Positions 22,562 to 31,418 of a DNA stretch of 64,000 bases are shown here, piece by piece. This DNA comes from a virus. The stretch covers positions 1 through 64,000 of the IMG/VR virus record IMGVR_UViG_3300023178_000017, one strand, 5' to 3'. Positions within the stretch are counted from its first letter, which is position 1. Every line of letters starts with the position of its first letter. The position numbers and the translations under genes were made by a program. The notes beneath the pieces were generated by a model. The model was given only the letters and a program-made list of their open reading frames with translations. It did no database searches and was not told the origin of the DNA.

Positions 22562-23400
22562 TGAATATTTTTATATCAATTGCCTCGTTTATGGACCCAC
22601 AACTTGAAGATACCATATCTTCATGTTTGGATAATGCTGACTCTAATAGAATTCATATTGCAGTATGTGATCAATCAGAACAGTACAACGAAAACGTTGC
22701 AAAAATGGTCAAGTACTATAACTTCATGGACTGGCGTAGTGCTAGAGGTCCATGTTTCGCTAGACATCTAATTCAGAATCTTATAGAAGATGAACAGTGG
22801 TATCTACAGATAGATTCTCATACTAAATTTGAAGTAGGTTGGGATACTATTTTACTCGGTCAAATGAGTAATCTTCCACCTAATTCTATAATAACTGGTT
22901 ATCCTAGAGATGTAAAAGACCTAGGTGTTAAAAGTAGTCACACACACGTTCTTAGAGTCGATAAGAACAATCTATGGCAGTATGACACACATTTCAATAC
23001 TCAAATCTCTGTTTCAGATACTCCAAACATTCATCAAGGTTATCTGTTATCAGCAGGCAATCTGTTCAGTAGTACAGACTTCTGTAGAGATGTGCCATAT
23101 GACCCTCACTTTTACTTTGAAGGAGAAGAACCCTCGTTAGCTCTCCGTGCATATTGTATGGGTTATGACATATATCATGTACCTAATAACCCAATATTTC
23201 ATGATTATAGAAAAAACATTAGACCACTACATTGGGAGAAACACCAAGATTGGGGTAGAATGAGAGATAGATCAATGCAAAGATACAGTGATATCATTCA
23301 CGGAAAGATCAAAGGAGTCTATGGGATAGGGTGGAAAAGATCGCTCAATGATTATAAGAACTTCTCTGGTATAGATTACATCAATAAAACAATCGTATAA
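22561..23400 (+). CDS. GlcNAc-type glycosyltransferase (family 2-like)
   Basis: 279 aa from a GTG start; the ORF begins MNIFISIASFMDPQLEDTIS, the exact opening of the Skp1 GlcNAc-transferase-like family, which rules out the later ATG. RHLIQNLIEDEQWYLQIDSH holds the D-x-D-type metal site (IDSH), and YFEGEEPSLALRAYCMGYD is the catalytic/acceptor region. It may modify phage or host surface glycans. It is one of two plus-strand genes, framed by a palindromic late box and a bidirectional terminator. Confidence 0.88.
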   Translation: MNIFISIASFMDPQLEDTISSCLDNADSNRIHIAVCDQSEQYNENVAKMVKYYNFMDWRSARGPCFARHLIQNLIEDEQWYLQIDSHTKFEVGWDTILLGQMSNLPPNSIITGYPRDVKDLGVKSSHTHVLRVDKNNLWQYDTHFNTQISVSDTPNIHQGYLLSAGNLFSSTDFCRDVPYDPHFYFEGEEPSLALRAYCMGYDIYHVPNNPIFHDYRKNIRPLHWEKHQDWGRMRDRSMQRYSDIIHGKIKGVYGIGWKRSLNDYKNFSGIDYINKTIV

Positions 23401-23430
23401 AAAAAGGGGTCTAAAAAGACCCCTTTAAAA
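23401..23430. terminator. bidirectional terminator
   Basis: GGGGTC (23406-23411) pairs with GACCCC (23418-23423). Minus reads into a run of T; plus into TTTAAAA. It separates the plus-strand glycosyltransferase from the converging major capsid gene. Confidence 0.8.
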
Positions 23431-23445
23431 TTCAAAAAAGAATTA

Positions 23446-24750
23446 TTACAGAATGTTAGAAACTGCCATCTTTCTGAAGTACTGGTTGTTACCTCTACCA
23501 CCTGAAACTGAACTCAATGGAGTTGAAGTTACGAATGGGTTAGGGATCATTCCATATCTGGTTTTGAAACCGATTTTTGGTTGGAATGTATTCTCGCCAA
23601 CTGCACGAACCATTTGTAAAGGTACGTATGGGCAATAGAATAGACCAGCGTCATAAGGATTTGAACCTCTGTAACCAACTGTCATATAATCTGAACCAGC
23701 ATATGGATCGATATAGACTTTAACTCTACCGTTAAGAAGACCAGCAAATGTGTTGCCTGTGTCGTCTACGTTTAAGTTTGTTGATAATGCAGGTGCGTAA
23801 TCTAATACGCCTGCCATTGAAAGAGCAGATGCTACGTCTGAAGAACAAAGGATAAAGTTACCTTTTCCTCTTCTTGTGTCTTTAGCGATAACATTTGATT
23901 CTCTTTCGATTTGGAACAATAACCCTTTGAATTTCTCAACTGACCAACGACCATTTGCATCAACGTCTAAGTTGAATGTGCCTGGTGAAGCTGTTGCGGA
24001 AGCACCTGTTTTTGCTTGTAGGTTTACTTCTCTTACAACTTCTCTGTTGATTTCAGCAAGAATTTCAGCTGAAAGGATGTTTGCAAGTTCTGATTCTGCA
24101 TCAAGACCGTGGATTGCTTTTAAGTCTTGTGCAAGTTCGAGTGTGTACTCGGCTTTAAGTGCTCTGGATACTGCTGTAACAGTTGCCTTTTCAATTGTGA
24201 AAGACATTTCGTTGAAAGCATTTGAGGCTGAATCGCCTAATGCTTCAGCAGAAGCTGTGCTCATACCTGAAGATGTATCAGTTGCATATGCACCAGCGAA
24301 AGGATCGCCAGATGGATCTGAATCAACACCAGCAGAACTGTTAGGCCCAGCAGTTGCTGAGTTTGAAGTTCTTGCTTCGTTGAATAATGCTTCTGATTGA
24401 CTTTCTCTTCCTGCGGAAGGATAGTCGGCATATCTTGCTTTCATAGCAAAGATAAGACCTGTTGGTCCTGTCATTGGTTGAACACCGCAAATGTCGTATG
24501 CAACGAGATTTGGCATAGCTCTTCTTACTAGAGAAATTAGGATTGGGTCCCAATTTGAAATAGCTGAAGAACCAGTAGCATTTAAAGGTGCAACCTCGTC
24601 AAGTTGTGATCTTTCTTCTGAAAGAGCTTTCTCTTGGTTTTCGAGGATAACTGCTGTAACGGCTTTCTTGTAGTTGTCACCGATCTCTGGAAGATCGTTG
24701 TGTTCTAGAATAGGCTGCCACTTTTCTACTAAATTTTCTGATAAAAACAT
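23446..24750 (-). CDS. 23: gp23 major capsid protein
   Basis: 434 aa. Typical features: N-terminal LVEKWQPILEHNDLPEI and delta-like region, SNWDPILISLVRRAMPNL, DICGVQPMTGPTGLIFAM, and the C-terminal PNPFVTSTPLSS. It forms the capsid lattice after cleavage by gp21. The following gene is the scaffold gp22, as in T4. Confidence 0.95.
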   Translation of the reverse strand: MFLSENLVEKWQPILEHNDLPEIGDNYKKAVTAVILENQEKALSEERSQLDEVAPLNATGSSAISNWDPILISLVRRAMPNLVAYDICGVQPMTGPTGLIFAMKARYADYPSAGRESQSEALFNEARTSNSATAGPNSSAGVDSDPSGDPFAGAYATDTSSGMSTASAEALGDSASNAFNEMSFTIEKATVTAVSRALKAEYTLELAQDLKAIHGLDAESELANILSAEILAEINREVVREVNLQAKTGASATASPGTFNLDVDANGRWSVEKFKGLLFQIERESNVIAKDTRRGKGNFILCSSDVASALSMAGVLDYAPALSTNLNVDDTGNTFAGLLNGRVKVYIDPYAGSDYMTVGYRGSNPYDAGLFYCPYVPLQMVRAVGENTFQPKIGFKTRYGMIPNPFVTSTPLSSVSGGRGNNQYFRKMAVSNIL

Positions 24751-24773
24751 TTTAGTTTCCTGTTTCCTTTAAA

Positions 24774-26144
24774 TTAACCTAATGGTTTTAGTTTTGATAT
24801 TGCAGTAGAATATCTGTTCATTGAAGGATCAAGAACTTTCTCTTCGCTAGTTGCGAATTCGCCAGTTCCTTCTTCAACTACAGTTTCTTCTGCGATAGTT
24901 CCGCCCTCTGAAGGAAAGTATGCTTCTTTTAACTCAGAAACTTTCTCTGCGAAATCTTCTGAATCTGTGAAGTCTACACCTTTTGAAAGTGAAACTAATT
25001 TCTCTTGCTGTGACTCAGACAAGTCTTTACAGGCTTCTCTGATCACTCCGTCTCTTTTAAGACTTTCGTTTTCCTCAACGATTTCCATATTTTTAGATAC
25101 TTCAGCGTCAAGTTTATCTTCCATCTCATCGAGACGATTTGCGAGTTCATCAATAACGTTGTACTTATCTTCTGGTACTTCTACATAATGTTCAACGAAC
25201 AATGTTTTAAGTCCTTCAATGAAGTTCTCGGTCATTTCTGATCTCAAACCTCTTTCAATTGCGAGTTCGTTTTCTTTTGTCCACTCTTCTGCACAATATG
25301 ATAGATACTTATCAACTGCTTCTGCGAGGTCGCCTTTGACTTTTTCTACTGAGGTTTTTAATTCTTCTGAGTACTGAGACTCAAGTTGTTCTTTAACTTC
25401 TTCAACTTTTGAAGATACAGCTGCTTTGAAGATTGTTCTAGCTTTCTCTTGATTCTCTTCTGATAGTTCAAGAGCTTCTGAGATTTTCTCTAGGTCGTCT
25501 TCTACTTCGATCTCAACTAATGAAGCTTCAAGTGCTGATGTTGACTCTTTGACTTCTTCTTCGTCTTCGTCTTCATCTTTATTCTCTTCAACTTCTTTTT
25601 CGTCTTCGTCTTCTTTATCTTCTTCTTCTGTGAAGAATGCGTTGTAAGTTTCGTCTACTTCTTCCTCATCTTTTTTCTTCATGAGTTCAACGATTGATCT
25701 TGCGATCTCTGCTTTAGTCAAGGATTCATCAACGTCATCTTTTTCATCAGACATTTTACCGTACATTGCCTGAAGTTTTTCTTTATCCATATCTTTCATA
25801 GCGTTGACCATAGCCTTGATCATTTCCATTTTTGAAGGTTTCTCATCTTCTGAGTCTTCTTCTTCTGAAACTTTTTTCAACTTAGGTTGTGCATCAGGCT
25901 TTGATTCACCTTTTTGTTGTGCATCACCAGAAACTTCTTTAGTTCCTTTTTCTGCACTTTTAATGCTAGCAACTGCTTTGTCAACAGGATTTTCTTCAGG
26001 TTTGACGACTTCACCTTTGCCGCTTTCAATTTTTTCAGCATCGGATGAACCTTGCTTAACAGGTTTTTTGTCACCGTCTACAGCTTTAGCGTTGGGCTGT
26101 TGACCCTCTTCAACTGTTTCTAGGTTATTTTCTAACTCTGCCAT
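24774..26144 (-). CDS. 22: gp22-like prohead scaffold
   Basis: 456 aa, much longer than T4 gp22 (269 aa). The N-terminal two thirds are very acidic and Lys/Glu-rich, with stretches such as EEDKEDEDEKEVEEN; the rest is helical coiled coil (VKEQLESQYSEELKTSVEKV) and ends DPSMNRYSTAISKLKPLG. Placed between gp23 and gp21 as expected. Removed from the head by gp21 during maturation in T4. Confidence 0.8.
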   Translation of the reverse strand: MAELENNLETVEEGQQPNAKAVDGDKKPVKQGSSDAEKIESGKGEVVKPEENPVDKAVASIKSAEKGTKEVSGDAQQKGESKPDAQPKLKKVSEEEDSEDEKPSKMEMIKAMVNAMKDMDKEKLQAMYGKMSDEKDDVDESLTKAEIARSIVELMKKKDEEEVDETYNAFFTEEEDKEDEDEKEVEENKDEDEDEEEVKESTSALEASLVEIEVEDDLEKISEALELSEENQEKARTIFKAAVSSKVEEVKEQLESQYSEELKTSVEKVKGDLAEAVDKYLSYCAEEWTKENELAIERGLRSEMTENFIEGLKTLFVEHYVEVPEDKYNVIDELANRLDEMEDKLDAEVSKNMEIVEENESLKRDGVIREACKDLSESQQEKLVSLSKGVDFTDSEDFAEKVSELKEAYFPSEGGTIAEETVVEEGTGEFATSEEKVLDPSMNRYSTAISKLKPLG

Positions 26145-26173
26145 TTTTTTCTCCTGTTTGAGTAATACTCTTT

Positions 26174-26181
26174 TATTTATA
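26174..26181 (-). promoter_or_regulatory. T4-type late promoter before gp22-gp23
   Basis: TATAAATA on minus between the gp21 stop and the gp22 ATG (26144); leader of about 22 nt with a GGAG site. Confidence 0.7.
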
Positions 26182-26183
26182 TA

Positions 26184-26837
26184 TTATAGGTTCTCAATGA
26201 ACTTTTTCCATAGATTTAATTTGGTTTCCTCAAGTTTATTGCGCTTAGCAGTTCTGAGAGTATCTCTCATTTTGCCTGCATCCACTGCTTTAAGGATACC
26301 TGATTCATATATCCACTCTACTCCTTCCATGATGCCCTCTACGAAAGCCTCTGGAGCAGACGGATCTGCAACGATATCAGCGGCTGTTGCCAACTGAAAA
26401 TCATTCTTAACAACTTGTGCGCCACCTTTTTGTTCTAGTGAACCTAGACCTCTAGAGGATACTCCAAGTTTTGCACCATCGTCAATCAAATTTCTCACAA
26501 TCTGACCATTTGGTGTTGATAAAATTTTTGCTCGTCCCACATAATTATCACCGTCTGATTCTAATTTGGTGATAAGGTGAGATACTTTGTCTAAATTAAT
26601 TGTTGGTCCATCTGGATGACCAAGTTCGCCGAATGCTCTGTCCTTTTCAACGAATTCTTTAACGTAACGATTTACTTCTTTATCCATTACGTCTTTAGGA
26701 TATATTCTACCGTTTCTGTTTTTAATCGCAGCTTGCATGAATATTCCCTCGATGAAGTAATCTTTTTTACCTTGCTCGTTCTCTTCAACGATAATTGGTG
26801 ATACTCCGTAATCTACAAATTCAGATATTAGTTTCAT
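26184..26837 (-). CDS. 21: gp21 prohead protease
   Basis: 217 aa, S21-type protease: FIEGIFMQAAIKNRNGRIYP, AFGELGHPDGPTINLDKVSH with the catalytic His, and GVSSRGLGSLEQ with the Ser. It cleaves the scaffold and capsid proteins. The start overlaps the upstream gene by 17 nt. Confidence 0.95.
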   Translation of the reverse strand: MKLISEFVDYGVSPIIVEENEQGKKDYFIEGIFMQAAIKNRNGRIYPKDVMDKEVNRYVKEFVEKDRAFGELGHPDGPTINLDKVSHLITKLESDGDNYVGRAKILSTPNGQIVRNLIDDGAKLGVSSRGLGSLEQKGGAQVVKNDFQLATAADIVADPSAPEAFVEGIMEGVEWIYESGILKAVDAGKMRDTLRTAKRNKLEETKLNLWKKFIENL

Positions 26838-27123
26838 TTATAACTCCTAAAATTTCTTCTAATGAGATGTTTTCTTCACCCATTTGTAACATTACATTCT
26901 TAATATTCTTCATCTCTTTTTCGGCCTCTTTTACATTTTTATATGTGCCGATTTCTATATCATCCATATAAACATGGATTTTTTTTCTTCTGTCTTCAGC
27001 GTATACGATGTTGACAGTTTTGCCTGAAACTTTTTGTGTTTCACGCTTAACTTCCTTTTGATCTTTAGGAAGTGTAAACTTCGCTTCGTTTAACTCAGCT
27101 GTTATCTGTGTCCAAGTTTTCAC
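26821..27123 (-). CDS. conserved hypothetical in the prohead operon
   Basis: 100 aa, basic first half (TLPKDQKEVKRETQKVSGK) and helical second half. Overlaps gp21 and the 59-aa prohead-core-like gene. Located where T4 has gene 68; no motif proves it. Confidence 0.6.
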   Translation of the reverse strand: MKTWTQITAELNEAKFTLPKDQKEVKRETQKVSGKTVNIVYAEDRRKKIHVYMDDIEIGTYKNVKEAEKEMKNIKNVMLQMGEENISLEEILGVINETNI

Positions 27124-27274
27124 TTTTGTTTACCCAATCGACCTGCATTTCGACACGTTTCATGTCTACTACGTCAGCAGCTTTTGCTTTAATACCATCA
27201 AAAATACTATCTTTAGCATCTTGTAGTTTACCTGCTTCAATTTGGTCTACTATTTTGTTTGCTATATCACTCAT
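27095..27274 (-). CDS. gp67/68-like prohead core peptide
   Basis: 59 aa, helical: MSDIANKIVDQIEAGKLQDA, then KDSIFDGIKAKAADVVDMKR. Located directly after the portal and before gp21, the place of the small core proteins gp67/68 in T4-like phages. Overlaps the next gene by 29 nt. Confidence 0.65.
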   Translation of the reverse strand: MSDIANKIVDQIEAGKLQDAKDSIFDGIKAKAADVVDMKRVEMQVDWVNKSENLDTDNS

Positions 27275-27277
27275 TTA

Positions 27278-28804
27278 TTAAAACCCCATGTCATCGTCTT
27301 CTCCGTCACCGTCAGCATCAATCTGTTGTTGCATGTTTTCGATGTCTTCATCTGACTGTTTTAAGAAGAACTTTTTAACATACTCTTTAGAGAAATATGA
27401 ACCTACATATGACTCTGCTTGTGAGAGTAAGTCTAATCTTTCTTTAAATAACTCTTGCTCTTTTAACTCTGTAAAGTAGTTATCAGTAGCAAAGTCATAA
27501 CGTATAAAATCTTTGACTTCGTCAAATTCATCGCTAGATACAATATTCTTAAGAATCAATTGTGTTCTTAATAGATCAGTGAAGCATCTAGCAAACTTCA
27601 CCTGAAGTCTATGTGTGAACTTGTTAAACTTAAGTTCATCTCTACTGATCTCTGAAGAACGGCCCATATTGAAGCCGTTATCTGATTCCATTCTGGAAAC
27701 AGGTACATTCAGTGATCGATATAGTTTCTTTTTAAAGTATTCTATATCATCAATCTCTGAAAGATTCTGTCCACCTGGTAATGTAGAGATTTCTGTACCT
27801 CTACCACCTTCTCTACGTGGTAACCAAAAGTCTTCCATCATCGACATGTGGCGTCTATCATCTTTGATTTCGCCTGTATCTGCATTATAAACAAGTTTGT
27901 TTCTGTACTTGTTCATAACATCGGCAAGATACTGTTCTGCCTTTGCCTTTGGAAGGTTACCTACATCGATGTAGAATATTCTTCTTTCAGGTGCTCTTGC
28001 AATTCTGTAAATTACTAGAGCGTCTTCTAACATTGCTAACTGATTAGCAGTTTTCAATGCCTTATGAAGATGTCCGATTACGATGTTCTGTGTGTAATCT
28101 AACATACCAGAAGTTGTATAACTTACTGCTTCTGGTGCAATTTTAAGAGTATTGCCTTCTGTTGCACTACCCTTGTCAAAACCTTTATCGTTGAAGACGT
28201 AAAACTCTTCAACCTTTTTAATGACCTCTACTTGGGTCTTTTTGTCTTTATCTTTTTCGACATTTCTGATCTTCTTAATTTTTAGAGGATCAACGTTTCT
28301 AATGTCGACCATGCCCGCTTGAGGACGTGAAGAATCTACTACTTTATGAAAGTAGATTCTACCATCGATGTACCATTTTCTGAATAATTCATGAGAGTTC
28401 ACATTGAACTTCATTAAAGATAAGATATGTTTAAACTCTAGTTGCATCTTCTTCTTGATGCTATCACTGAGCTCAACATCTTTGAGATCGAGAGACACTA
28501 TCCTATCTTCAGTATCAGAAACAACACATTCGTTGACTATGTCTTCGATAGCTGCATCACATTCAGGTACTAGAGAAGTCTCTCTGTATCTGCGAATAAG
28601 AGCAACTTCATTCTTGATGCCGCCTTCCATATCAACGTAGGTGCCATATGCACCACCTGATATGAAGCCTGATTGCGAAGTTTGAATGACAGGTGTGCCG
28701 TCATCTTCCACTGGCGCAACGAAAGAAGGAGCTGACTTCTTCTCTACGTCTACTTCTCGTAACTCGTCTTTTTTACGAGTTATTTCAAACCCAAATATTT
28801 CCAT
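27278..28804 (-). CDS. 20: gp20 portal protein
   Basis: 508 aa. Family features include IRRYRETSLVPECDAAIEDI, RAPERRIFYIDVGNLPKAKA, MNKYRNKLVYNADTGEI, SMMEDFWLPRREGGRGTEI and LSEIDDIEYFKKKLYRSLNV. It forms the dodecameric head vertex for DNA entry. The ATG is only 6 nt behind a TATAAATA box, with no Shine-Dalgarno. Confidence 0.97.
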   Translation of the reverse strand: MEIFGFEITRKKDELREVDVEKKSAPSFVAPVEDDGTPVIQTSQSGFISGGAYGTYVDMEGGIKNEVALIRRYRETSLVPECDAAIEDIVNECVVSDTEDRIVSLDLKDVELSDSIKKKMQLEFKHILSLMKFNVNSHELFRKWYIDGRIYFHKVVDSSRPQAGMVDIRNVDPLKIKKIRNVEKDKDKKTQVEVIKKVEEFYVFNDKGFDKGSATEGNTLKIAPEAVSYTTSGMLDYTQNIVIGHLHKALKTANQLAMLEDALVIYRIARAPERRIFYIDVGNLPKAKAEQYLADVMNKYRNKLVYNADTGEIKDDRRHMSMMEDFWLPRREGGRGTEISTLPGGQNLSEIDDIEYFKKKLYRSLNVPVSRMESDNGFNMGRSSEISRDELKFNKFTHRLQVKFARCFTDLLRTQLILKNIVSSDEFDEVKDFIRYDFATDNYFTELKEQELFKERLDLLSQAESYVGSYFSKEYVKKFFLKQSDEDIENMQQQIDADGDGEDDDMGF

Positions 28805-28810
28805 AATATG

Positions 28811-28818
28811 TATTTATA
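28811..28818 (-). promoter_or_regulatory. T4-type late promoter before gp20
   Basis: TATAAATA, then CATATT and the ATG at 28804. The transcript should start at or next to the initiation codon, i.e. a leaderless message. Confidence 0.65.
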
Positions 28819-28839
28819 TCGCCCTAAAAAGGGCGATAT
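28816..28839. repeat. hairpin overlapping the gp20 late promoter
   Basis: ATATCGCCCT (28816-28825) and AGGGCGATAT (28830-28839) form a 10-bp stem with an AAAA loop. Its proximal arm runs into the TATAAATA box. Without a T-tract on either side it is not a standard terminator; the same hairpin-then-late-box layout exists at 22262-22291. Confidence 0.65.
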
Positions 28840-28847
28840 TCAAAAAA

Positions 28848-29345
28848 TTAAACGACTCTTTCCCAGTGTGAGTATTGGAATTCAACATCAAATGTCTCCA
28901 ATGCATCGACTGTTTCGTAAGATAGGTCAATCGCACCAATATTGGTTGGGAACATGTTGAAGAATTCGTATCTTGCTAACACTGAATCGTCTTTGTTAAG
29001 TTGTTCGACAAATGCTCTGTCTACGAGGTAATCTAATGATGTGATACCTTCACCAGAATCTAAAGCTTGAATGTCTTGTTGCCAATTTTCAATAGCTGTT
29101 CTTGATGAAAACTCAATATCATTAATAATTGTAACAGTCCAAGGTTCGAATGTTCTATCTCCTGCGAGTTTAAGAACATGTCCTCTGAACTGTTGTTCAA
29201 CTACACCTACTGTAGCAGCTGGGATTTGTGCAGCCTGACATAAGAATTCAATCTTATTGCCAGATCGTGGTATAAAAACTCTGAATCGGTTAGCTCTTGG
29301 CCCACCGCCGAGTAATTGTGCTTTAAATTGATCTATAGTTGCCAT
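28848..29345 (-). CDS. 19: gp19 tail tube
   Basis: 165 aa, MATIDQFKAQLLGGGPRANR opening and KIEFLCQAAQIPAATVGVVE as in T4-like tube proteins; C-terminus DVEFQYSHWERV. Polymerises into the inner tail tube. Confidence 0.93.
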   Translation of the reverse strand: MATIDQFKAQLLGGGPRANRFRVFIPRSGNKIEFLCQAAQIPAATVGVVEQQFRGHVLKLAGDRTFEPWTVTIINDIEFSSRTAIENWQQDIQALDSGEGITSLDYLVDRAFVEQLNKDDSVLARYEFFNMFPTNIGAIDLSYETVDALETFDVEFQYSHWERVV

Positions 29346-29356
29346 TCTTTACTCCC

Positions 29357-31360
29357 TTAAACTGCTCCGTATATTTCTTCGAACTCTACGCCACTTCTTG
29401 CAGCTACAAAGTTCAAGGTTATATAGTTGATTGACTTAGCAGGTTTCACAAAGATTGAACAAACAAATTCGTTTCTATCAATCACTGTGTCTGTGTTATT
29501 TGTTTCGTCACAAAGAACTGAGAAGTCTACTAAACCTCTTCTATTTTTAACGTCTCTTAAGAAAGGTTCTACCGCAGCTCTAAATTGTGCTCTTGTGAAT
29601 GCATCGTTGAATTCAAAGAGTTGTGCTTTAGCAGCTGTTGCTATTGCTTTCTCTAATACTATGAACAATCTTCTAACGTTAATTCTGTCAAAGGCGCTTG
29701 GTACTGATAGTGCTGTTTTGTCACCGAATAGTACTGTACCTTGTCCAGCAAATGTTACGATTGGGTTGATTCTGTTTCTATACAGATCGTCTCTTGAGGA
29801 TTGTGAAGGATTGAAAGCAAGTTTTGAAATACCAAGATACTGACCTCTATTAAATCCTGCTGGTGAGAACCATGGATCTTGTAGTAAATCTGATCTTGAC
29901 ATAACTCCTGCTGTGTGTCCACAACCTGGTACCCATACGTACTTGTCGTTAAATCTGTCATATTGATATACCCATCCTGAGTCTATAACTGCATATGATG
30001 ATGAAGTAATGCCTGCAAAGTCAGCAATAACGTTTGTTGCTTGAGTTGACTCTGAAGATACTCCAACTACAGATGCTCTATCTGGTGAACAAACTACTAA
30101 ACAATCTTTTCTTAATTCAGCAATGTTGATCGCTTCGTTAATTAAAGAATTTGAATGTACTTGAGCTGCCCCACCGTCAATGTGCATAGCTGCGCTTTCA
30201 TATACTCTGTTTGAACCTACGATTAGGAAAGAGATATCTACTGTTTCTGCATCAGCAAAGTGTGTGTTCCATGCTGAGGTTTTTTCTGCTACTGAGTTGT
30301 AATTACCGTCTGCACCACCTGATAGTGATGAATTCTCTGGTAATGCTGGTCTTAAGAAAGCAGTACCTACTGCTGTTGCAAGTGTTCTGTGTTCACTAGC
30401 TGTTGTCAACATTGCTGTTGAGTGACCTGACCAGTATATGTAATTTGAGTCTCTTGCTATTACGTCTCTGTAATAGTTTGATGAACCTTGTGAATCTTTA
30501 GCGTCTGAGGCTAACGATACAAATCCAAAGGTTTCTAAAACTTCGTTTTTAGTTCCAGATATTACGCCATCTTCGTCTACGACTACTACGTGAATTTCAT
30601 CGTTAGATGCACCTACTAGAGCAGCTGATGCTGAACTTCCTGGTGCTTTGTCGAATAGGTTATAAAATTCCCAATATCTGTCAATATTTGTGTTGTCCAA
30701 AACGTCTTCTACCAAACCTGTACCTGATGGTTTGTTTATTGCTTCGATTGAAAGATCATTAATCGCAATAGCTGTCACTCTGTATAATTGTGAATGACTT
30801 GCAAATTTAATGATATCTCTAACTAAGAACGCTGAACCATCGTCAACTGCGATTGTTGAATCGCCTTTTGAATAGTTCAATGCGTTGTCTACAGCTGAGA
30901 CTGCATCATTAAAATAAGCATTGCTAGATGCACATACTGAAACTTTAATTGAGTTTCCTAATGCACCTGCGTATTTTGAGATCCATTTTCCGACTGTTGC
31001 TGATGATGAGCCGCTTTCAAATGAACCTTCATAATCACTTTCGTTCTTTAGAAGTGTTGCTGAGTTTCCTGCTTGGTTTGCACTAAAGAGACCAGAATTA
31101 TTAATTCTAACCACTCTAAGAGCAGAACCGTATCGCAAAAATGAGTCTGCTGAGTAAAAATCTTCAGCCCCAGCGTCTGAGTCTGCTGGTTTGTAGAACT
31201 CATCAACTAACTGTTGTCCGCTTGAAACTGTCTTTACCTCATCAACAGGGCCCCATTGAAAAACACCAGCGAATGCACCTACTGTAGAAGATACTGCTGG
31301 AACAACATTCGAAAGGTCAACTTCTCTGACCTGTACGCCTGGTGATACTTGAAATGCCAT
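29357..31360 (-). CDS. 18: gp18 tail sheath
   Basis: 667 aa: MAFQVSPGVQVREVDLSNVV and VGAFAGVFQWGPVDEVKTVS at the N-terminus; VWVPGCGHTAGVMSRSD and RINVRRLFIVLEKAIA near the C-terminus. Contractile sheath around gp19. Served by the late box at 31399. Confidence 0.96.
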   Translation of the reverse strand: MAFQVSPGVQVREVDLSNVVPAVSSTVGAFAGVFQWGPVDEVKTVSSGQQLVDEFYKPADSDAGAEDFYSADSFLRYGSALRVVRINNSGLFSANQAGNSATLLKNESDYEGSFESGSSSATVGKWISKYAGALGNSIKVSVCASSNAYFNDAVSAVDNALNYSKGDSTIAVDDGSAFLVRDIIKFASHSQLYRVTAIAINDLSIEAINKPSGTGLVEDVLDNTNIDRYWEFYNLFDKAPGSSASAALVGASNDEIHVVVVDEDGVISGTKNEVLETFGFVSLASDAKDSQGSSNYYRDVIARDSNYIYWSGHSTAMLTTASEHRTLATAVGTAFLRPALPENSSLSGGADGNYNSVAEKTSAWNTHFADAETVDISFLIVGSNRVYESAAMHIDGGAAQVHSNSLINEAINIAELRKDCLVVCSPDRASVVGVSSESTQATNVIADFAGITSSSYAVIDSGWVYQYDRFNDKYVWVPGCGHTAGVMSRSDLLQDPWFSPAGFNRGQYLGISKLAFNPSQSSRDDLYRNRINPIVTFAGQGTVLFGDKTALSVPSAFDRINVRRLFIVLEKAIATAAKAQLFEFNDAFTRAQFRAAVEPFLRDVKNRRGLVDFSVLCDETNNTDTVIDRNEFVCSIFVKPAKSINYITLNFVAARSGVEFEEIYGAV

Positions 31361-31398
31361 ACTTTTCTCCTGTTAATGTAAAAAGTTGTTTACACTTT

Positions 31399-31406
31399 TA
31401 TTTATA
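31399..31406 (-). promoter_or_regulatory. T4-type late promoter before gp18
   Basis: TATAAATA on minus between gp17 and gp18; leader of about 34 nt with a GGAG Shine-Dalgarno. Confidence 0.7.
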
Positions 31407-31418
31407 TTATTATGTACT

